Below are positions 41,971 through 50,242 of a DNA stretch of 64,000 nucleotides, in pieces. The stretch is from G963674955 sp963674955 (GTDB lineage Bacteria > Desulfobacterota > Desulfovibrionia > Desulfovibrionales > Desulfovibrionaceae). The notes under the pieces are model-generated. The model saw only the letters and a list, made by a program, of their open reading frames with translations. It did not search any database and was not told the DNA's origin. Position numbers and translations under genes: made by a program. Every line of letters starts with the position of its first letter. Positions within the stretch are counted from its first letter, which is position 1. Location: positions 248,001-312,000 of the forward strand of contig CAXXKR010000004.1 of the NCBI GenBank assembly GCA_963674955.2, written 5' to 3'.

Positions 41971-41999
41971 TTGACACAAGATTTGGGGGGACATAATAT
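41971..41999 (+). promoter_or_regulatory. Sigma-70 promoter of the tungstate transporter operon
   Basis: TTGACA (41971-41976) and TAATAT (41994-41999) are exactly 17 bp apart: a near-consensus promoter. Predicted start near 42006, which gives tupA a leader of about 125 bases. Confidence 0.75.
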
Positions 42000-42005
42000 C
42001 ATAGT

Positions 42006-42131
42006 AATTTGGAAGACTTTGTCTTCAGCTTTAGCGGGTGTCCAGTCCGGGCGCAACGCGGCTCTTCTTGACCGGGGAGAAGCATATCCGGACTTGCTTG
42101 TTTCGAATACTAGAAAAAAATGGAGATTGAA
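42006..42131 (+). other. Structured 5' leader of tupA, possible RNA switch
   Basis: Between promoter and tupA the RNA can form AGTCCGG/CCGGACT (42044-42050 with 42088-42094) enclosing CTTCT/AGAAG (42064-42068 with 42078-42082), plus an upstream AAGAC-UUU-GUCUU hairpin (42013-42025). I do not find the conserved core of the molybdenum/tungsten cofactor riboswitch, so this is only a structural candidate. Confidence 0.4.
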
Positions 42132-42965
42132 ATGAAGAAAGTGTCCGCATTGTTTGTCGCATTGATGCTTTTATCAACCGTAATGTTTTCGGGCCTGGCC
42201 CAGGCGGAGGGCGAAACCCTGATGATGGCCACCACCACCAGCACGGACAATACCGGCCTGCTGGATGTGTTGGCGCCCATGTTCAAGGCCGACACCGGCA
42301 TCGAACTCAAATGGACCGCCGTTGGAACAGGCAAGGCCCTGAAGATGGGCGAGGATTGCAACGTGGACGTGCTTCTGGTCCATGCTCCGGCCTCTGAAAA
42401 GGCCTACGTGGAAAAGGGGTTCGGCGTCGACCGCAAACAGGTTATGTACAATGATTTCGTAATCATCGGCCCGGCGTCCGATCCGGCCAAGGTCAAGGGC
42501 CTGCCCGTTGCCGAGGCCTTGAAGACCATCGCGGGCGCCAAGGCGGTTTTTGCCAGCCGCGGCGACAACTCCGGAACCAACAAGAAGGAGATTTCACTTT
42601 GGAAGGCCGCCGACATGGCAACGCCGGACAAGGAGGAATGGTACGTCCAGACAGGCCAGGGCATGATCGCCACCATCAACGTGGCCACCGAGAAGAACGG
42701 CTATACCATGACCGACCGCGGCACCTTCATCAAGTATGCCGACTCCAACGGCGGCAATCCGCCTTTGGTTGTCCTGGTGGAAGGGGATAAGGTTCTCTTC
42801 AACCAGTACAGCGTTCTGGCCGTGAATCCCGAGCGTTGCGAGAAGGTCCAGTACGACTTGGCGACCAAGTTCGCGGACTGGATCACCTCGGCCAAGACCC
42901 AGAAGGCCATCGGCGAGTTCAAGCTTCTCGGCAAGCAGCTTTTCACCCCCAATGCGGGTGAATAG
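42132..42965 (+). CDS. tupA: Tungstate ABC transporter, periplasmic binding protein
   Basis: 277 residues from the ATG at 42132 (GGAG 7 bp upstream; ATG at 42120 is less likely). Sec signal peptide, cleavage after LAQA. The TupA anion-binding motif TTTSTDNTGLLD is present, as are SRGDNSGTNKKE and TGQGM. TupA binds tungstate tightly and discriminates against molybdate. It leads tupA-tupB-tupC, with a strong terminator between tupA and tupB. Tungstate import matches the AOR and FDH genes nearby. Confidence 0.94.
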   Translation: MKKVSALFVALMLLSTVMFSGLAQAEGETLMMATTTSTDNTGLLDVLAPMFKADTGIELKWTAVGTGKALKMGEDCNVDVLLVHAPASEKAYVEKGFGVDRKQVMYNDFVIIGPASDPAKVKGLPVAEALKTIAGAKAVFASRGDNSGTNKKEISLWKAADMATPDKEEWYVQTGQGMIATINVATEKNGYTMTDRGTFIKYADSNGGNPPLVVLVEGDKVLFNQYSVLAVNPERCEKVQYDLATKFADWITSAKTQKAIGEFKLLGKQLFTPNAGE

Positions 42966-43021
42966 GTGATTCATTGCGAAGCCGTGCGCCTCGGCGTATG
43001 ATCTGTTCGGTTATATTCGAG

Positions 43022-43057
43022 GGCAGGGGGTTGATTGACCGGCCCCCTGCCGTTTTT
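43022..43057 (+). terminator. Terminator between tupA and tupB
   Basis: Nine-bp stem GGCAGGGGG/CCCCCTGCC followed by five T. It lies 56 bp after the tupA stop and 27 bp before tupB. Partial readthrough would give more binding protein than membrane parts. Confidence 0.88.
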
Positions 43058-43083
43058 GTCCGCAAAAAAAGAATCAGAGGCCT

Positions 43084-43779
43084 ATGGATTATCTGCTGGA
43101 CGGGCTGATCAGAGCTTTCGGGCTGCTGTTTTCAGGCGACCCCGTTACATACAACGCTGTCTGGACCACGGTGTCCGTTTCCACCATGTCCATCTGCGCC
43201 AGTCTCCTGATCGGCATACCCCTCGGCTTCATGCTCGGCCATAACCGGTTTCCGGGCAAGCGCGCCGTGCGAACTGTCGTGGACACGCTCCTGTCCTTCC
43301 CCACAGTGGTCATCGGCCTCCTTGTCTACGCCTTCATATCCAGGCAAGGACCGCTGGGGAATTTGGGCCTTCTGTTCTCAACTCCGGGAATGGCCCTGGG
43401 CCAGACCTTGCTTGGACTGCCCATCGTGATCGCCACCACCGCCACCTCCGTTGAAAATTTGGACAAGAGGCTGGAGCAGACGCTCCTGACTCTGGGGGCG
43501 GATTCAAGACAGGTGCTGCTGACCACAATCTCCGAGGCCCGGTACGGCCTGATGCTGGCCGCAGCCACAGCCTACGGGCGGATCGTCTCCGAGGTCGGTA
43601 TTTCCATGATGGTCGGAGGCAACATCAAATGGCACACCAGGACCATCACAACGGCCATAGCCCTTGAAACGGGCAAGGGCGAGTTCGCAATGGGCATAGC
43701 CCTGGGCGTGGTGCTCATGGTCATCGCCCTGCTGGTAAATCTCTGCGTCGGCAGCCTGAGACGGAGGGCGGATCAATGA
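43084..43779 (+). CDS. tupB: Tungstate ABC transporter, permease
   Basis: 231 residues with about five to six membrane helices and a permease EAA-type loop (TLLTLGADSRQVLLTTISEA, then GRIVSEVGISMMVGGNI). The order tupA-tupB-tupC and motif match the TupB family. It overlaps tupC by ATGA. Confidence 0.93.
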   Translation: MDYLLDGLIRAFGLLFSGDPVTYNAVWTTVSVSTMSICASLLIGIPLGFMLGHNRFPGKRAVRTVVDTLLSFPTVVIGLLVYAFISRQGPLGNLGLLFSTPGMALGQTLLGLPIVIATTATSVENLDKRLEQTLLTLGADSRQVLLTTISEARYGLMLAAATAYGRIVSEVGISMMVGGNIKWHTRTITTAIALETGKGEFAMGIALGVVLMVIALLVNLCVGSLRRRADQ

Positions 43780-44426
43780 GCGAATCCATATGCCGTCTTG
43801 AAAACATCCGTCAGGAGTATTCCGGCAAGATCGTGCTGGATATTGATGAACTCGAGATCGGAGCGGGCAGCATTCTCGGGTTGGCGGGACCCAACGGAAG
43901 CGGCAAGAGCACGCTTTTGCGCGTCATGGCCCTGCTGGAAAGCCCGGTGGCCGGGACCATTCTTTTCCAGGGCTGCCCGGTGTCGGTCAAGTCGCCTGTC
44001 GCCCGGCGTCAGGTCACGCTGCTCAACCAGGAACCCTATCTGCTCAAGCGTTCCGTGGCCGCCAATGTGGCCTACGGCCTCACGGTCAGAGGGGATTCCG
44101 GCGTTTCACGGCGTGTGGACGAGGCCCTGGAGATGGTGGGCCTTGAGCCGGGCGAGTTTTCCCAAAGGCTCTGGTGCGAATTGTCCGGAGGCGAGGCCCA
44201 GCGCGTGGCGCTTGCGGCCCGGCTGGTGCTCAAGCCGAGGTTGCTGCTCATGGACGAACCCACATCCAGCCTTGACGAGGAGAGCACGGGCCTGATTAAA
44301 TCAGCAGCCCTCATGGCCAGGGACAGGGGAACATCCCTGGCGGTGGCCAGCCATGACATGGATTGGTTGGGGGCTGTAAGCGATCAGATGGTCCGCCTCC
44401 GCAAAGGGGTCGTTGAAAGGAACTGA
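43776..44426 (+). CDS. tupC: Tungstate ABC transporter, ATP-binding protein
   Basis: 216 residues. Walker A GPNGSGKSTLL, signature WCELSGGEAQRVALAARL, Walker B PRLLLMDEPTSSLD and switch His in LAVASHDMDW. Drives tungstate import with TupB. It starts within the tupB stop (ATGA) and is followed after 22 bp by the MoaE-like gene. Confidence 0.94.
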   Translation: MSESICRLENIRQEYSGKIVLDIDELEIGAGSILGLAGPNGSGKSTLLRVMALLESPVAGTILFQGCPVSVKSPVARRQVTLLNQEPYLLKRSVAANVAYGLTVRGDSGVSRRVDEALEMVGLEPGEFSQRLWCELSGGEAQRVALAARLVLKPRLLLMDEPTSSLDEESTGLIKSAALMARDRGTSLAVASHDMDWLGAVSDQMVRLRKGVVERN

Positions 44427-44448
44427 AACCCGCAGGACGGTAGCTGAA

Positions 44449-44811
44449 ATGGATATTTCAAAAACGATTGCAGAGCTAAAGAATGAACCGGGATTCAAGG
44501 AAAAGGTGGGCATGATCCTGATCCACAACGGAGTGGTCAGGGGCACCACCAGAAGCGAAGGCGCGCCGGTAAAGACCCTTGAGGTCGATCCGGATCATGA
44601 CAGGATCAATGAAATCTGCCGCGAATTCTCTGAAAGACCGGGCATATTCAGGGTCATTGCCAAGGCCTGTTCTGGGGTGTTCGTTCCCGGAGACGATCTT
44701 TTGTTCATAATAGTCGCCGGAGATCTCCGCGAGAACGTCAAGCCGGTTCTTGCCGAAGCCCTGGACCGCATAAAGTCTGAAGCTGTGAAGAAGAAGGAAA
44801 GAACAGTCTAA
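44449..44811 (+). CDS. moaE: MoaE-like molybdopterin synthase large-subunit homologue
   Basis: 120 residues, shorter than typical MoaE (about 150). The start of the family pattern is seen in GMILIHNGVVRGTTR, and the ending DRIKSEAVKKKE fits the K-x-x-x-x-x-K catalytic region. The usual HRxG segment is replaced by ACSGVFVPGDDLLF. It would take sulfur from MoaD to form the dithiolene. ATG at 44449, AGGACGG upstream. Lies at the end of the tup operon and convergent with moaC. Confidence 0.75.
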   Translation: MDISKTIAELKNEPGFKEKVGMILIHNGVVRGTTRSEGAPVKTLEVDPDHDRINEICREFSERPGIFRVIAKACSGVFVPGDDLLFIIVAGDLRENVKPVLAEALDRIKSEAVKKKERTV

Positions 44812-44823
44812 TGCCCTTGCCGA

Positions 44824-45306
44824 TCAGTCGGAAGCCACGTATTCGCCGCTTTTACCGCCGCTTTTGCGCATGAGCCTGCAATCGGCGATGACGATATCCT
44901 TCTGGACGGCTTTGCACATGTCGTAAATGGTCAGGGCAGCGACCTGGACCGCGGTAAGGGCCTCCATTTCCAGGCCGGTTTTGCCTGATGTGTGCGCTTC
45001 CGCGAAGATGACGATGGTGTTGGATTCCTCAAGGATTTCAAAATTGACGTCGATGTAGCTGAGCAGTAACGGATGGCAAAGGGGGATGAGGTCGGGGGTG
45101 CGTTTGGCCGCCTGGATGCCCGCGACCTTGGCTACAGTGAGCACGTCGCCCTTGGGCAGGGCCTGGCGCACCAGGAGGTCCATTGTTTTCGAAGAGAGGC
45201 GGACCTCGGCTCTTGCGACGGCAATGCGGTCAGTGTCTGGTTTGTTGCCGACATCCACCATGCAGGGCGCACCATGTTCGTCCAGGTGGCTGAATTTTGC
45301 GCACAC
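44824..45306 (-). CDS. moaC: Cyclic pyranopterin monophosphate synthase
   Basis: 160 residues. It turns 3',8-cyclo-GTP (from MoaA) into cPMP. Diagnostic: MVDVGNKPDTDRIAVARA, AAKRTPDLIPLCHPLLLS, and GLEMEALTAVQVAALTIYDM, ending RLMRKSGGKSGEY. Start is GTG at 45306 with AGGAG upstream. Monocistronic, convergent with moaE. Confidence 0.96.
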   Translation of the reverse strand: MCAKFSHLDEHGAPCMVDVGNKPDTDRIAVARAEVRLSSKTMDLLVRQALPKGDVLTVAKVAGIQAAKRTPDLIPLCHPLLLSYIDVNFEILEESNTIVIFAEAHTSGKTGLEMEALTAVQVAALTIYDMCKAVQKDIVIADCRLMRKSGGKSGEYVASD

Positions 45307-45406
45307 AGGCTGTTCTCCTGTTGAATTTTGATTTGATTGGTGAAACGTTCATATACTTCGACGGGCATTGTCGCAAGGGCTACACACTTAACTGAGGTCT
45401 GAACCA

Positions 45407-46210
45407 ATGACGATCAAATTGACCATCCCGGAAAACCTGAATCCCGGTTCCGAAAAAAGAGTGCTTCTGGTTCCCGGCGGAGCCGGGGCTGATGCCGAGG
45501 TCCTCTGTCTGGAAAGGCCTTTTCCCGGACCGTTTCCCATTGGTTCCCTTCTGGGTCCGAAACGTGGAGAGCCGTTGTTCAAAGTGGAAGGGGCTTTCTG
45601 GTGGCAATTTTCAGCCCGGTCGGACCAACCTGCGCCGGGCAGGGCCTATTGGCTTTCGGTCCTGGGTTCCGCACAGGCCGGAGAGTGTTTGCTGGAAACG
45701 TGGAAGGACGGGCTGAGCCTTGCCTGGATCACCCTGAGCGACAAGGGTGCGGCCGGCGAGCGTGTGGATTCCAGCGGTCCCTTGATCGAGAAGATTGCGA
45801 GAGCGGGCATGGACATCTGCCTCAGCCGCGGCGCGGTGTTGCCGGACGATTGCCGGGAAATAAAATCATTGCTCAATTCACTGGCCTTGACCGAAGGGTT
45901 TGATCTGATTCTGACCACGGGCGGAACCGGCGTTGCGCCCCGCGACGTGACGCCGGAGGCGACCGGGGCCGTGATCGAGAAACGTCTTTACGGATTCGAG
46001 CAGGCCATGATGAACGCGTCGTTGGCCAAGACGCCGCACGGCGCCATATCAAGGGCCGTGGCAGGAACGCTTGGTCGGAGCGTGATCATCAACATGCCCG
46101 GAAGTCCCAGGGCCGTTTCCGAGAATTTGGAGGCGGTTTTGCCCGCCCTGGCCCATTGCATAGGCAAGTTGCAGGGCGACAGGTCCGATTGCGCGAAATT
46201 GAGGCCTTGA
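45407..46210 (+). CDS. mog: MogA/MoaB-like molybdopterin adenylyltransferase with N-terminal extension
   Basis: 267 residues. The last 165 form a MogA fold: WITLSDKGAAGERVDSSGP, LTTGGTGVAPRDVTPEAT and VIINMPGSPRAVSENLEAV, which should adenylate molybdopterin before MoeA. The first 100 residues are extra; they hold beta-rich sequence (PFPIGSLLGPKRGEPLFKVE) with some likeness to a MOSC-like barrel, but I cannot assign them. About 93 bp separate it from the next gene. Confidence 0.82.
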   Translation: MTIKLTIPENLNPGSEKRVLLVPGGAGADAEVLCLERPFPGPFPIGSLLGPKRGEPLFKVEGAFWWQFSARSDQPAPGRAYWLSVLGSAQAGECLLETWKDGLSLAWITLSDKGAAGERVDSSGPLIEKIARAGMDICLSRGAVLPDDCREIKSLLNSLALTEGFDLILTTGGTGVAPRDVTPEATGAVIEKRLYGFEQAMMNASLAKTPHGAISRAVAGTLGRSVIINMPGSPRAVSENLEAVLPALAHCIGKLQGDRSDCAKLRP

Positions 46211-46303
46211 AACCTCAACCGCGACGCCATCTTTCAACTGTGGTCGATAGATTTTGTTGAGTCATGTGGAAAATGCCAAACTGATTATTCTGGAGGACGT
46301 TTG

Positions 46304-47005
46304 ATGCGCGCTGTTTCCATTGTCGGTCCCAAAAAATCCGGCAAGACGACATTGGGCCTGGAATTGGCCATTGCCCTGGGAGATCTCGGACACAAGGTGG
46401 CCGTGGCCAAGCATACCTGTCATGGATTCGACAAGGAGGACACCGACACCGGCAGGTATAGCAAGGTCTGCACTGGAGTGATCGGCCTGAGTCCCGGCGA
46501 GTCCATGGTTTCATGGCCGGGAGAGCGCTTCCTGCCCGATCTGGTGCCTCTGGTCGATGCCGACGTGCTCATCGTGGAGGGGGGCAAGAGTTTCGGCTGG
46601 CTGCCACGGATACTGGTCTTTGACGACAAGGATGAAGCTGCAAAGCTCAAGCCCGAATTGGCCATTGCCTGCTATGGCAAGCACGGTCTGCCGCACGCTC
46701 CAAAAGTCGCTTCCGTTGCCGAGCTCGCCAAACTGGTCGCCGAACGCGGATTCATGCTGCCCGGACTGGACTGCGGAGCCTGTCAGCGCGACGACTGCCA
46801 GGGGTTGGCTGCGGAGATAGTCGCGGGGAAGGCCGATATCTCGCATTGCAAGTCCCTGAACACGGGAATGAAGATCAAGGTCGACGGCAAGCCGGTAGCC
46901 TTGAATCCCTTTGTGGAGGATATGTTCGCAGTTGTGATCAAGAGCATGCTTGGCCAGCTCAAGGGCTATGTCCCGGGCCGGGTCAGGATCGACATGGAGG
47001 GCTAG
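46304..47005 (+). CDS. MobB-like P-loop protein with C-terminal iron-sulfur motif
   Basis: 233 residues from the ATG at 46304 (GGAGG 7 bp upstream). N-terminal MobB-type P loop (VGPKKSGKTTLGLEL) and VAVAKHTCHGFDKEDTDTG, which keeps the MobB pattern with Cys in place of Asp. After residue 150 comes a Cys motif, CGACQRDDCQGLAAEIVAG and a fourth Cys 16 residues after the third (CxxCx4Cx16C), like [4Fe-4S] domains of the CGxCGxxxC type. It lies immediately before moeA (the GTG follows the stop directly), so it probably works with metal insertion or cofactor transfer (inference). Confidence 0.75.
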   Translation: MRAVSIVGPKKSGKTTLGLELAIALGDLGHKVAVAKHTCHGFDKEDTDTGRYSKVCTGVIGLSPGESMVSWPGERFLPDLVPLVDADVLIVEGGKSFGWLPRILVFDDKDEAAKLKPELAIACYGKHGLPHAPKVASVAELAKLVAERGFMLPGLDCGACQRDDCQGLAAEIVAGKADISHCKSLNTGMKIKVDGKPVALNPFVEDMFAVVIKSMLGQLKGYVPGRVRIDMEG

Positions 47006-48247
47006 GTGAAACAGGGCTTTTTCAAGGTCGTAGGCAGAGAGAAATTTCTTGAACTTGTGGCCGCTCTTCCACCGCTGGGCTCGGAAACGATCAGCCTTGA
47101 TCAGTGCCTTGGCAGGGTCTTGGCTGCGGACTTGATTTCGCCAGAGGACCTGCCCCTGACCGACAGGTCGTCAATGGACGGCTACGCTGTGCGCGCTGCG
47201 GACGTTTTCGGGGCTGGCGAGGGCAATCCCGCCTATCTGGAATGCTCCGGAGACGTTGCGGTCAGCGAATTTCCGAATTTCAAGATTGAACCGGGCCATT
47301 GCGCCCGCATCCCCACGGGCGGATGTTTGCCCGAAGGCGCCGACGGCGTGGTCATGGTGGAACATGCCCAGGAAATGGGGCCTGGAACCGTGGAGGTCCG
47401 CAAGAGCCTCGCTCCCGGCGAGAACGTCATGCTCAAGGGCGAGGACGCGGCCAAGGGCAAGGTCGCACTGAGCGCCGGGACTCGAATTCGAATCCAGGAA
47501 GCGGGCCTGCTGGCGGCATTGGGAGTAACAGAGCTGGAAGCCTGCGTTCGTCCAAGGGCCGGGATATTGTCCACCGGCGACGAGGTGCAGCCAGTGGACT
47601 CCGAGCCTGTGCCGGGCAAGGTCAGGGATGTCAATTCCCACACGGTGCGTTGCATGGTCGAAGCCGCCGGGGGTGTCGCGGGTTTCTACGGCATAGTCCC
47701 GGACGACCTGGAAAGCCTGCTTCTAGTCTTGAAAAAGGCTCTGGCTGAAAACGATGTGGTTTTTTTATCGGGAGGCAGTTCCGTGGGTACACGGGACCTG
47801 ACCATACAGGCAATAGAATCCTTGCCGGATTCCAGGATACTGGCCCACGGTGTGTCCATCAGCCCAGGCAAGCCGACCATCCTGGCCCGCGTGGGAAACA
47901 GGACGGTCATGGGCCTGCCGGGTCAGACCGCTTCGGCCCAGGTGGTGATGCTGGTGCTTGGTCAGCCTTTGTTGCGTTTCATCGGCCGCGATTCCAGGGC
48001 CTTTGATCCGTTGATAAGGCCTGTCCGGCGCGCGGTATTGGCCAGGAATCTGGCCTCCAAGCAGGGCCGCGAGGATTACGTTCGGGTGGCCCTTGAACAG
48101 GGTGAGGGCAGCCTGCCTCTGGCCCATCCGGTTTTGGGCAAGTCCGGACTGATGCGCACCCTTGTCCGCAGCCATGGGCTGGTGACGGTTCCGGAGACGA
48201 GTGAGGGCCTTTATTCTGGAAGTGAAGTGGATGTCTGGCTTATTTGA
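47006..48247 (+). CDS. moeA: Molybdopterin molybdotransferase (MoeA), copy 2
   Basis: 413 residues; GTG start directly after the preceding stop, with GGAGG 6 bp upstream. Motifs: DRSSMDGYAVRAADV, IPTGGCLPEGADGVVMVEH, RIRIQEAGLLAALG, GILSTGDEVQP and FLSGGSSVGTRDLT, then GLPGQTASAQVVM. This copy keeps the canonical MDGYA. The downstream MoeA fusion starts 29 bp later. Confidence 0.93.
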   Translation: MKQGFFKVVGREKFLELVAALPPLGSETISLDQCLGRVLAADLISPEDLPLTDRSSMDGYAVRAADVFGAGEGNPAYLECSGDVAVSEFPNFKIEPGHCARIPTGGCLPEGADGVVMVEHAQEMGPGTVEVRKSLAPGENVMLKGEDAAKGKVALSAGTRIRIQEAGLLAALGVTELEACVRPRAGILSTGDEVQPVDSEPVPGKVRDVNSHTVRCMVEAAGGVAGFYGIVPDDLESLLLVLKKALAENDVVFLSGGSSVGTRDLTIQAIESLPDSRILAHGVSISPGKPTILARVGNRTVMGLPGQTASAQVVMLVLGQPLLRFIGRDSRAFDPLIRPVRRAVLARNLASKQGREDYVRVALEQGEGSLPLAHPVLGKSGLMRTLVRSHGLVTVPETSEGLYSGSEVDVWLI

Positions 48248-48276
48248 CCATTCGACAAATCAAACGGGATAAAACA

Positions 48277-50217
48277 ATGTCTGATCGCAATGTCTATCTG
48301 GATATGGTCAGTCCGTCCGAAGCCCGGTCAGCGGCCAGGGCGGCTCTGAACCGCAACGAACTGATTGCTGCGGAAACGGTGCCGGTGCATGAAGCCGTTG
48401 GGCGGGTCACGTCTTCGGCGGTGTTCGCCAGATGCTCGTCCCCCACTTTTCATTCAGCCGCAATGGACGGGATCGCGGTCAGGGCGGAAGACACGTTCGC
48501 CGCCAGGGAAGACAGGCCCTTGACCCTCGGGCTGGGCGTCGACTGCCATCCGGTCAACACCGGCCATCCTTTGCCCGAGGGCATGGATGCCGTGATCATG
48601 ATCGAGAACATCGTTCAGGTGGACGAGAAGACTGTCCAGATCGAGGCTCCGGCATTTCCCTGGAGCCATGTGCGGAGGATCGGAGAGGATATCGTGGCCA
48701 CCGAGCTTCTCTTGCCGCAGAACCATACCCTTTCGCCCTATGATATTGGCGCCTTGCTTTCGGCGGGCATCTGGGAGCTGGAGGTCTGGGAGCGGGTCAG
48801 GCTGCTTTTCATCCCAACCGGCAACGAAGTGCTGGATTTCATGGACAGGCCGAATCCGGGACCGGGCGAGGTCATTGAAAGCAATTCCCAGGTCTTTGCG
48901 GCCTTGGCCCAAAAGGCGGGCATTCAGGCTGAGCGCATTCCCCCGGTGCCCGATGATTCGCAGTCCCTGATTCAGGCCGTGCGCCGGGGACTTGAGTCCG
49001 AGGCCCATATAATCGTGGTCGGTGCAGGTTCATCGGCCGGGACAAAGGATTATACGGCACAGATATTCAAGGAGGTCGGCGAAGTGCTGGTGCACGGCAT
49101 AACCGTGATGCCCGGCAAACCTTCCATACTGGGGACCGCCCAGGGCAAGCTTCTGGTGGGCGCTCCCGGCTACCCGGTCAGCGCGGTGGTCTGCTTCGAG
49201 GATTTGCTGGCGCCCATTGCGGCCTGGCTGGAACGCAGGGACGAGCCTGAGCGCAAAAGCATTTCCGTGACAATGGCCCGCAAGACACCGTCCAAGCTGG
49301 GGCTGGAGGAAGTGGTCCGCCTGGCAGTGGGGCGCGTCGGAGACAGAAATATTGCCGCCCCGCTGGGCAGGGGGGCTGGGATGATCACCACCCTGACCAA
49401 GGCCCAGGCCGTGACCCGCATCCCGCCGCACTCCGAAGGCGTGGAACAGGACGAGACCGTCTCGGCGCAATTGCTTGTGCCTGAAAAAACCCTGAATTCC
49501 GTGCTCATTCACATCGGCAGCCATGACAACACACTGGACCTTATGGCCAACGAGCTCATGGGCCTGGAAAAGCCATTGCGTCTGGTTTCCAGCCATGTGG
49601 GCAGCATGGGAGGGCTGACCGCCCTCAGGGCCGGTTCCGCGCTCTTCGCCGGGGCGCACCTCTTTGATCCGGAGAGCAAGGACTTCAATTTTCCATTCAT
49701 TGTGAAGTATCTGCCCGGCATGAACATCATGGTGGTGAATTTGGCCATCCGCCATCAGGGACTGATGGTGGCCAAGGGCAATCCCACGGGAATAAGGGGG
49801 ATCGAGGATCTGGGACGGGACGATGTCTCGTTCATCAACCGCCAGCGCGGGGCGGGAACCAGGATACTGCTGGACTACCATCTCAACCAGGCCGGACTTG
49901 ATTCCGGCTCGGTCCAAGGCTACGGGCGCGAGGAATATACGCACATGGCCGTTGCGGTCAATGTCCTGACCGGGTCGGCTGATTGCGGCCTGGGAATATT
50001 CGCCGCAGCCAAGGCCCTGAATCTCGATTTCGTGCCCGTGGCCCGCGAAAGATACGACCTTCTCATCCCCGCCATGTATGTTGACGAACAAAAGATGCAG
50101 GCGTTGTTGAAGTTGATCGGCAGCAAGGAGTTCAAGGAGAAGATCGATGGACTGGGCGGTTATGAAACAAACCTGACCGGGATGGTCATGCGGCCGGGAA
50201 CGGGTTTGGGCGAATAG
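48277..50217 (+). CDS. MoeA fused to a LysR-effector/periplasmic-binding-type domain
   Basis: 646 residues from the ATG at 48277 (weak RBS; TTG at 48244 possible). Residues 1-400 are MoeA-like (FHSAAMDGIAVRAEDTF; GHPLPEGMDAVIMIEN; IPTGNEVLDF; VVGAGSSAGTKDYTAQI). Residues from about 405 form a type 2 periplasmic-binding fold (IHIGSHDNTLDLMANELM; INRQRGAGTRILLDYHL; VNVLTGSADCGLGIFAAA), as in ModE-independent molybdate-responsive proteins and LysR effector domains. It has no signal peptide, so the fold may bind molybdate or tungstate in the cytoplasm and hand it to MoeA (inference). Third MoeA in the cluster. Confidence 0.88.
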   Translation: MSDRNVYLDMVSPSEARSAARAALNRNELIAAETVPVHEAVGRVTSSAVFARCSSPTFHSAAMDGIAVRAEDTFAAREDRPLTLGLGVDCHPVNTGHPLPEGMDAVIMIENIVQVDEKTVQIEAPAFPWSHVRRIGEDIVATELLLPQNHTLSPYDIGALLSAGIWELEVWERVRLLFIPTGNEVLDFMDRPNPGPGEVIESNSQVFAALAQKAGIQAERIPPVPDDSQSLIQAVRRGLESEAHIIVVGAGSSAGTKDYTAQIFKEVGEVLVHGITVMPGKPSILGTAQGKLLVGAPGYPVSAVVCFEDLLAPIAAWLERRDEPERKSISVTMARKTPSKLGLEEVVRLAVGRVGDRNIAAPLGRGAGMITTLTKAQAVTRIPPHSEGVEQDETVSAQLLVPEKTLNSVLIHIGSHDNTLDLMANELMGLEKPLRLVSSHVGSMGGLTALRAGSALFAGAHLFDPESKDFNFPFIVKYLPGMNIMVVNLAIRHQGLMVAKGNPTGIRGIEDLGRDDVSFINRQRGAGTRILLDYHLNQAGLDSGSVQGYGREEYTHMAVAVNVLTGSADCGLGIFAAAKALNLDFVPVARERYDLLIPAMYVDEQKMQALLKLIGSKEFKEKIDGLGGYETNLTGMVMRPGTGLGE

Positions 50218-50242
50218 CCCCGGCATTCTAGAATAAAAATGA

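Noticed and set aside
42006..42131. Molybdenum-cofactor riboswitch in front of tupA
   Set aside because: Stems are present, but I could not find the conserved core or the GNRA-type hairpin of that class, so only an unnamed structured leader is claimed.
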